Source: Microbacterium sp.
GTDB taxonomy: Bacteria; Actinomycetota; Actinomycetes; Actinomycetales; Microbacteriaceae
Direction of reading: 5' to 3'
DNA: 64,000 nt
Assembly: GCA_003248655.1 (NCBI GenBank)
Contig: QFPM01000007.1
Coordinates: forward strand, 62,001 to 126,000
Positions 60,495-64,000 of the stretch are shown here, piece after piece. The position numbers and the translations under genes were made by a program. The first letter of the stretch is position 1; each line of letters opens with the position of its first letter. The notes under the pieces were generated by a model. That model ran no database searches and had not been told where the DNA came from. It saw only the letters and a list, made by a program, of their open reading frames with translations.

Positions 60495-61580
60495 TCAGCT
60501 GCGCTCGCGGGCGAGGTCGATCAGTTCGGTGATGAGCGCCTCGTAGGAGAGCCCCGAGGCGATCCAACAGGTGGGGAACATCGAGATCGGCGTGAATCCG
60601 GGCATCGTGTTCACCTCATTCACGAAGAACTCGGTTCCCGTGAAGAAGAAGTCGACGCGCGAGAGTCCCTCGCCGCCCACGGCGTCGAACGCGCGCGCGG
60701 CGATGCGCTGCATCTCCGCAAGCTCGCCCGGTTGCAGATCCGCCGGGCACACGAGATCCACCCCCGGGGCGTCGAGATACTTCGCGGCGAAGTCGTAGAA
60801 GTCGCGCCCCGTCAGGACGATCTCCCCCGCGACGCTCACGCGCGGCGCAGCGCCGCCCCGCCCCTGCAGCACCCCGCACTCCACCTCGCGGCCGACGATC
60901 GACTGCTCGACGAGCACGGTCGAATCCTCGGCGAACGCGGTCTCGAGCGCGGCATCCAGCTCGGTCCACTCCGTCACCTTCGAGACGCCGACGCTCGAGC
61001 CCGCGCGCGCGGGCTTGACGAAGACGGGCAGTCCGAGCGAGCGGACGCGCCGCTCCCACAGCTCGCGGTCTCGCGCGAGCTCCGCGCGGGTGAGCGTCAC
61101 CCACGGGACGACCGGCACGCCCGCCGCACGCAGGATGCTCTTGGTCGTGTGCTTGTCCATGCCGATCGCCGACATGAGCAGGCCCGCGCCGACATACGGC
61201 AGGTCGATCAGCTCGAGAAAGCCCTGGATCGTGCCGTCCTCGCCGAATCGTCCGTGCAGGATCGGGAACACGACGTCGACCTCGCCGAGTGAACGCATGC
61301 CGTCGGCATCCGCCACCCGCAGTTCCCGCGACTGCGCCGAGTCGGGCCACAGAATGCGAGTGCCGTTGTCGACGACCTCGGGGAGGTGCTCGGGGTCGAG
61401 CGCGAACTTATCGGGGTCGTCCTCCTCGAGAACGAACGCACCGGCCCGCGTGATGCCGACCGGGATGACGTCGAACCGCTCGCGGTCAATCGCCCGCAGC
61501 ACGCCCCCGGCCGTTGCGGAGCTGATCGAGTGCTCGCTGGAGCGACCGCCGAAGAGCACCGCCACCACCGCTTTGTCCAT
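60495..61580 (-). CDS. ddl: D-alanine--D-alanine ligase
   Basis: Makes the D-Ala-D-Ala dipeptide for peptidoglycan. 361 residues of the ATP-grasp family: VLFGGRSSEHSIS, PILHGRFGEDGTIQGFLEL, FVKPARAGSSVGVSKV, and VDFFFTGTEFFVNEVNTMPGFT. A phenylalanine-containing HGRFGEDG loop and the YVGAGLLMSAIGMDKHTTK segment are complete. ATG at 61580 has AGAGGAC 5 nt upstream. Its first 95 bp overlap the 3' end of gpsA. Order murA-plsC-gpsA-ddl groups wall and membrane lipid synthesis. Confidence 0.96.
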   Translation of the reverse strand: MDKAVVAVLFGGRSSEHSISSATAGGVLRAIDRERFDVIPVGITRAGAFVLEEDDPDKFALDPEHLPEVVDNGTRILWPDSAQSRELRVADADGMRSLGEVDVVFPILHGRFGEDGTIQGFLELIDLPYVGAGLLMSAIGMDKHTTKSILRAAGVPVVPWVTLTRAELARDRELWERRVRSLGLPVFVKPARAGSSVGVSKVTEWTELDAALETAFAEDSTVLVEQSIVGREVECGVLQGRGGAAPRVSVAGEIVLTGRDFYDFAAKYLDAPGVDLVCPADLQPGELAEMQRIAARAFDAVGGEGLSRVDFFFTGTEFFVNEVNTMPGFTPISMFPTCWIASGLSYEALITELIDLARERS

Positions 61581-62592
61581 GCTGCGTCCTCTCGCCCGTG
61601 GGCTTGTCGTCATCGGTGGTGAGGTGCGGCGCGATGTCGCGCGGGTTCATCGTGCCGTCGAGCACCATCTTCACCTGCTCGACGATCGGCATCTGCACAC
61701 CGGACTCTCGTGCCAGCTGCAGAACCGGTGTGACGGACGCCAGACCCTCGGCGGTCTGGTTCATCTGCTTCACCACATCTTGGAAGCTGTAGCCCTGACC
61801 GAGTAGCCGCCCCGCCGTGTTGTTGCGGCTGAGGGGCGATTGGCACGTCGCGATGAGGTCGCCGAGGCCCGCGAGGCCCTGCAGCGTCTCGGGCTGCGCA
61901 CCCTGCGCGACGGCGAAGTCGGTCATCTCGACGAGGCCGCGCGTGATGATGGATGCCTTGGTGTTCTCGCCGTATCCCACGCCGTCGACGATGCCGATCG
62001 CCACGGCGATCAGGTTCTTCAGCACGCCGCCGAACTCGGTGCCGATGACATCCGTGTTGACGAAGGTGCGGAAGTAGCCGTTGCGGGCGCGCAGCGCCAC
62101 CGCCTCGGCCGTCTCGCGACTCGACGAAGAGATCACCGCGGCAGTCGGCTGCTCGCGCGCGATCTCGAGGGCGAGGTTGGGGCCGGAGGCGACGGCGATC
62201 CGCGACGGGTCGCAGTGCAGCTCCTGTTCGATCACCTGGCTCATGCGAAGGCCCGTGCGCTTCTCGACGCCCTTCATGAGCGAGACGACGGGCGCGTTCG
62301 AGTTCGCGAGGAGCGGCCGCACGGCCTTCAGGTTCTGCCGCAGCGCCTGGCTCGAGATCGCGAGGTACACCTGGGACGCGCCATCGAGCGCTTCGGAGAG
62401 GTGCGTGGTTGCCGTCATGGTGCGCGGCAAGTTGACCCCGGGAAGGTATTCGCTGTTGCGCTTCGCCTGATGGATCTCGTGCGCGAGTTCGGCGCGGCGC
62501 GCCCACATGACGACGTGCGCGCCGCCGTCGGCGAGGACCTTGCCGAACGTGGTTCCCCAGCTGCCCGAGCCGATGACGGCGACGCGCGGCAT
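61486..62592 (-). CDS. gpsA: glycerol-3-phosphate dehydrogenase (NAD(P)+)
   Basis: Supplies sn-glycerol-3-phosphate for phospholipids. 368 residues: nucleotide-binding VIGSGSWGTTFGKVLADGG, SLMKGVEKRTGLRMSQV, GPNLALEIA, the catalytic lysine in VLKNLIAVAIGIVDG and GLAGLGDLIATC. The core ends near residue 335; a Gly/Arg/Gln-rich tail of about 33 residues follows, encoded in the region that also encodes the Ddl N-terminus in another frame. ATG at 62592 gives the standard start. Confidence 0.93.
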   Translation of the reverse strand: MPRVAVIGSGSWGTTFGKVLADGGAHVVMWARRAELAHEIHQAKRNSEYLPGVNLPRTMTATTHLSEALDGASQVYLAISSQALRQNLKAVRPLLANSNAPVVSLMKGVEKRTGLRMSQVIEQELHCDPSRIAVASGPNLALEIAREQPTAAVISSSSRETAEAVALRARNGYFRTFVNTDVIGTEFGGVLKNLIAVAIGIVDGVGYGENTKASIITRGLVEMTDFAVAQGAQPETLQGLAGLGDLIATCQSPLSRNNTAGRLLGQGYSFQDVVKQMNQTAEGLASVTPVLQLARESGVQMPIVEQVKMVLDGTMNPRDIAPHLTTDDDKPTGERTQHGQSGGGGALRRSLQRALDQLRNGRGRAAGD

Positions 62593-62617
62593 CGCGCTGT
62601 CGCCCCGACGATCACCT

Positions 62618-63382
62618 CTAGGACTCAAGGCGCCCCGTCTCACTCTGCCCGTGCGCCGCCGGGTTCCACCGCTCGGCCGGCGGCGTCTCGCCGCGCAGCT
62701 CGCCCAGGAGCCCCGCGATGTCGGCCATGACGGCATCCGTTGCCGCGGCCAGATTCGCGCCGCTCGAGGCCGCTCCGCGGAAGGCGTCGAGGTCGACAGC
62801 GGGGCCGACGCGCACCTGCACGCGCTTTCGCGGCGGCCAGAGGCTCAGCTTGCCGTAGCGGGGCAGAATCCGCTGGACGCCCCAGGTCGCCATCGGGTAG
62901 ACGGGGAGGTCGCCAGCCAGCGCCAGGCGCACCGCACCGGACTTCCCCCGCATGGGCCACAGCTCGGGGTCGCGGGTCAGCGTGCCCTCGGGATACACGA
63001 TCACGCCGCGTCCATCCCGAGCGAGCTGCTCAGCCTGTTCGATCGTGTGCTTGGCCGAGGATGCCGACGACGAGCGTGCGACCGGAACCATGCCCGTCGC
63101 CCGCAGGAGTGCGCCCAGCACGGGCACGCGGAACAGGCTCTCTTTCGCCATGAACCGCGGCGCGCGCCCCATCCGCCACGTCGCGACGGCGACGATCACC
63201 GGATCGAATTCGCTGTAGTGGTTCGGCGCGAGGACGTACGCCCCCTCGATCGGCAGGTTCTCGGCGCCGGACACCTCGATCTTCGCGATGAGGCCCGTCA
63301 GCGGGATCACGACGACCGCCGCGGGCCAGAAGGCGCTCGGCTTGGTCTTCTCCGCCGACGCGCGGCGGCGCTGGGCTGCCAC
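62618..63382 (-). CDS. 1-acyl-sn-glycerol-3-phosphate acyltransferase (PlsC family)
   Basis: 254 residues. One N-terminal membrane segment (AFWPAAVVVIPLTGLIA), catalytic HX4D in APNHYSEFDPVIV, substrate motif RFMAKESLFRVPVLGALLR, and VIVYPEGTLTRD (EGT block). It would add the second acyl chain to lysophosphatidate, using product made from GpsA's glycerol-3-phosphate, which fits the operon. GTG start 5 bp after the murA stop; the following gpsA starts 25 bp after its TAG stop. Confidence 0.92.
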   Translation of the reverse strand: MAAQRRRASAEKTKPSAFWPAAVVVIPLTGLIAKIEVSGAENLPIEGAYVLAPNHYSEFDPVIVAVATWRMGRAPRFMAKESLFRVPVLGALLRATGMVPVARSSSASSAKHTIEQAEQLARDGRGVIVYPEGTLTRDPELWPMRGKSGAVRLALAGDLPVYPMATWGVQRILPRYGKLSLWPPRKRVQVRVGPAVDLDAFRGAASSGANLAAATDAVMADIAGLLGELRGETPPAERWNPAAHGQSETGRLES

Positions 63383-63387
63383 GCGCG

Positions 63388-64000
63388 TCAGCCCGTGACG
63401 TCGAAGTCGGCGCCGACCGCGGTCAGCTTGTCGAGGAACTTCTCGTAGCCCCGCCGGATGATCTCCACGCCGCGGACGTTCGACTCGCCCTCGGCCGCCA
63501 GCGCCGCGATCACGTAGCTGTACCCGCCGCGCAGGTCGGGGACGACGACATCCGCTCCGTGCAGCGGAGTCGGGCCGGTGATGACGGCCGCCTGCTCGAG
63601 GGCGCGACGCGGCACGCGACGGTCGGGGCTCGCAATGCCTTCAGGATGCACGACGATGTCGGCGCCCATCTTGTTGAGCGCCTGCGTGAAGCCCAGGCGG
63701 TTCTCGTACACCGTCTCATGCACGATCGACTCGCCTTCGGCCTGCGTGAGTGCGACGATGAGCGGTTGCTGCCAGTCGGTCATGAAACCGGGGTGCACGT
63801 CCGTCTCGACGACGACGGGCCGCAGCGCACCACCGCGGCGGAAGCGGATGCCGTCCTCGGCGATGTCGAAGTCGCCGCCGACCTTGCGGAACACGTTGAG
63901 GAAGGTCAGCATCTCCTGCTGCTTCGCCCCGCCGACGAAGATGTCGCCGTCCGTCGCGAGCGCGGCGCAGGCCCATGAAGCGGCCTCGTTGCGGTCGAAG
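63388..64000 (-). CDS. murA: UDP-N-acetylglucosamine 1-carboxyvinyltransferase MurA, C-terminal part
   Basis: First committed step of peptidoglycan synthesis. Only the last 204 residues are in the window; the start and the N-terminal domain (with the PEP-binding cysteine loop) lie beyond the right edge. Visible: DRNEAASWACAALATDGDIF, TDVHPGFMTDWQQPLIVALTQAEG, YENRLGFTQALNKMGADIVV and LRGGYSYVIAALAAEGES, the EPSP-synthase-fold segments typical of MurA. The last MurA-specific region reads IIRRGYEKFLDKLTAVGADF. Confidence 0.93.
   Translation of the reverse strand, partial: FDRNEAASWACAALATDGDIFVGGAKQQEMLTFLNVFRKVGGDFDIAEDGIRFRRGGALRPVVVETDVHPGFMTDWQQPLIVALTQAEGESIVHETVYENRLGFTQALNKMGADIVVHPEGIASPDRRVPRRALEQAAVITGPTPLHGADVVVPDLRGGYSYVIAALAAEGESNVRGVEIIRRGYEKFLDKLTAVGADFDVTG

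Noticed and set aside
1..64000. tRNA, rRNA, 4.5S RNA or tmRNA genes
   Set aside because: Intergenic regions are all under 300 bp and none showed a cloverleaf or CCA-type end on reading; a covariance scan would be needed to exclude small RNAs fully.

Overview
The window is a high-GC chromosomal segment of an actinobacterium. Gene content and order (smc-ftsY-ffh-rpsP-KH-rimM-trmD, rplS-lepB-rnhB-DUF2469-yraN-comM-dprA-xerC, rpsB-tsf-pyrH-frr-cdsA, recG-coaD-DUF177-rpmF-rnc-mutM), DivIVA-type growth genes, a GlgE pathway and very frequent GGATGCC heptamers point to Microbacteriaceae, most likely Microbacterium or a close relative. No rRNA, tRNA, CRISPR array, insertion sequence or prophage was found. 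Nearly all of it is conserved core genome.

Layout. 1-7 kb: gatA/gatC, an acyl-CoA ligase, ligA, mnmA and a cysteine desulfurase that can feed sulfur to MnmA. 7-13.4 kb: glgX-glgE-glgB, linking glycogen trimming to the maltose-1-phosphate route of alpha-glucan synthesis. 13.4-19.2 kb: a thioredoxin-TPR protein, an unusual three-membrane-segment protein, an AI-2E family exporter, a hydrolase, and a cell-wall lytic protein. 19.2-24.3 kb: DivIVA-like protein, cdsA, frr, pyrH, tsf, rpsB. 24.3-31.3 kb: M23 peptidase with a C-terminal tandem repeat, xerC, dprA, comM, yraN, DUF2469, rnhB, lepB, rplS. 31.5-40.6 kb: a membrane protein, map, trmD-rimM-khpA-rpsP, a carboxylate-amine ligase, and a glycosyltransferase/membrane protein pair coupled downstream of ffh. 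40.7-45.2 kb: TetR regulator facing lipB-lipA, a small acidic protein, ftsY, a lipoprotein. 45.2-57.8 kb: smc, then an accessory block (two micro-ORFs, two GNAT acetyltransferases and a decayed PIN toxin with its antitoxin) sitting between smc and mutM, then rnc, rpmF, DUF177, coaD, recG. 57.8-64 kb: an acyltransferase, rsmD, thiL, DUF3515 lipoprotein, ddl, gpsA, plsC and the 3' part of murA.

Regulation visible in the sequence. At least 17 genes have a TAnnnT hexamer ending only 6-7 nt before an ATG/GTG, the geometry of leaderless transcripts; this was used to choose starts. thiL and the DUF3515 gene diverge from overlapping -10 hexamers inside a 22-bp gap. Convergent genes mostly abut or overlap. 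Structured leaders precede rpsB and rplS. A candidate TetR operator lies between tetR and lipB.

The best candidate for something undescribed is the 48.84-51.52 kb unit: a near-consensus promoter, a 30-codon ORF with a perfect Shine-Dalgarno, a hairpin-rich leader, a 44-codon ORF, an 11-bp hairpin and two translationally coupled double-GNAT proteins. Its function is unknown and regulation by the leader is inference.
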